From Cristatella mucedo (taxonomy: Eukaryota > Bryozoa > Phylactolaemata > Cristatellidae), in contig WPIO01000137.1 of NCBI GenBank assembly GCA_009760855.2, positions 686,001 through 750,000 of the forward strand: a stretch of DNA of 64,000 nucleotides, read 5' to 3'. Position 1 is the first letter of the stretch, and each line of letters opens with the position of its first letter. The notes beneath the pieces were generated by a model. That model made no database searches. It saw nothing but the letters and a program-made list of their open reading frames with translations, and was not told where the DNA came from. Shown here piece by piece: positions 63,784 through 64,000 of this stretch. The position numbers were made by a program, and so were the translations under genes.

Positions 63784-64000
63784 CTAACTATTCAGTACGA
63801 TCGTACATGCAGATTATAGCTTCGCTACTACCGCTCAAATGCATTATCGCGTTGCCGCTGGTTCTCAGGGGCTGGATTCGAGAATTGGGAATCTAAACAG
63901 GGTGGGCCAGCCGTGGCAAGAAAATAAGCAAAGGGCTCGTTACTTTCAGCTTTGTCACTCGAGCCACCGAACTAGATCTTCAAACGATATGCTGCGAAAT

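Overview
This is eukaryotic, almost certainly animal, nuclear DNA. It carries two complete spliced protein-coding genes, set in repeat-rich introns and spacers. The animal call rests on a FICD gene (membrane segment, TPR and Fic domain), a multi-exon glycogen branching enzyme, GT-AG introns, and L2/CR1-type LINEs with (ATT)n tails and tRNA-headed SINEs. The combination suggests an invertebrate, possibly aquatic. I cannot name the phylum from the sequence.

Layout. 1-6,456: non-coding with old LINE fragments, ending in the FICD upstream region. 6,457-11,636 (+): FICD, two coding exons around a 3.5 kb intron, 545 aa. 11,637-18,977: spacer holding two minus-strand LINE fragments. 18,978-62,218 (-): GBE1, 13 coding exons over 43 kb, 693 aa, every splice phase matching. 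Exons 6 and 9 are short and were recovered by reading the minus strand against the expected protein. The two genes converge. 62,219-64,000: GBE1 upstream region with three CCAAT boxes, a SINE, a LINE 3' end and one doubtful exon.

Two LINE families fill the introns. Family A ends in a conserved roughly 50-bp hairpin-like sequence followed by (ATT)n. Family B lacks that tail and ends in short ATTAC-like repeats. Both encode an APE-type endonuclease and a YADD reverse transcriptase, and no copy here is intact. The best family B copy (21,856-25,302) has an open frame apart from two nonsense codons. It sits inside a family A copy, which sits in the tail of another family A copy. Two tRNA-headed SINE families are present. 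One of them (SINE2) ends in a sequence clearly related to the family A LINE tail, pointing to a LINE/SINE partnership. Long (GA)n tracts recur with the pyrimidine strand in the GBE1 sense strand, and two of them lie against 3' splice sites.

The two host genes are housekeeping genes that are not functionally linked: FICD modifies the ER chaperone BiP, and GBE1 branches glycogen in the cytosol. I found no convincing new biological system. The most interesting signals are the shared LINE/SINE tail, the stop codon shared by two family A copies at the endonuclease-RT junction, the nested insertions, and a perfect 21-bp hairpin near the left end.
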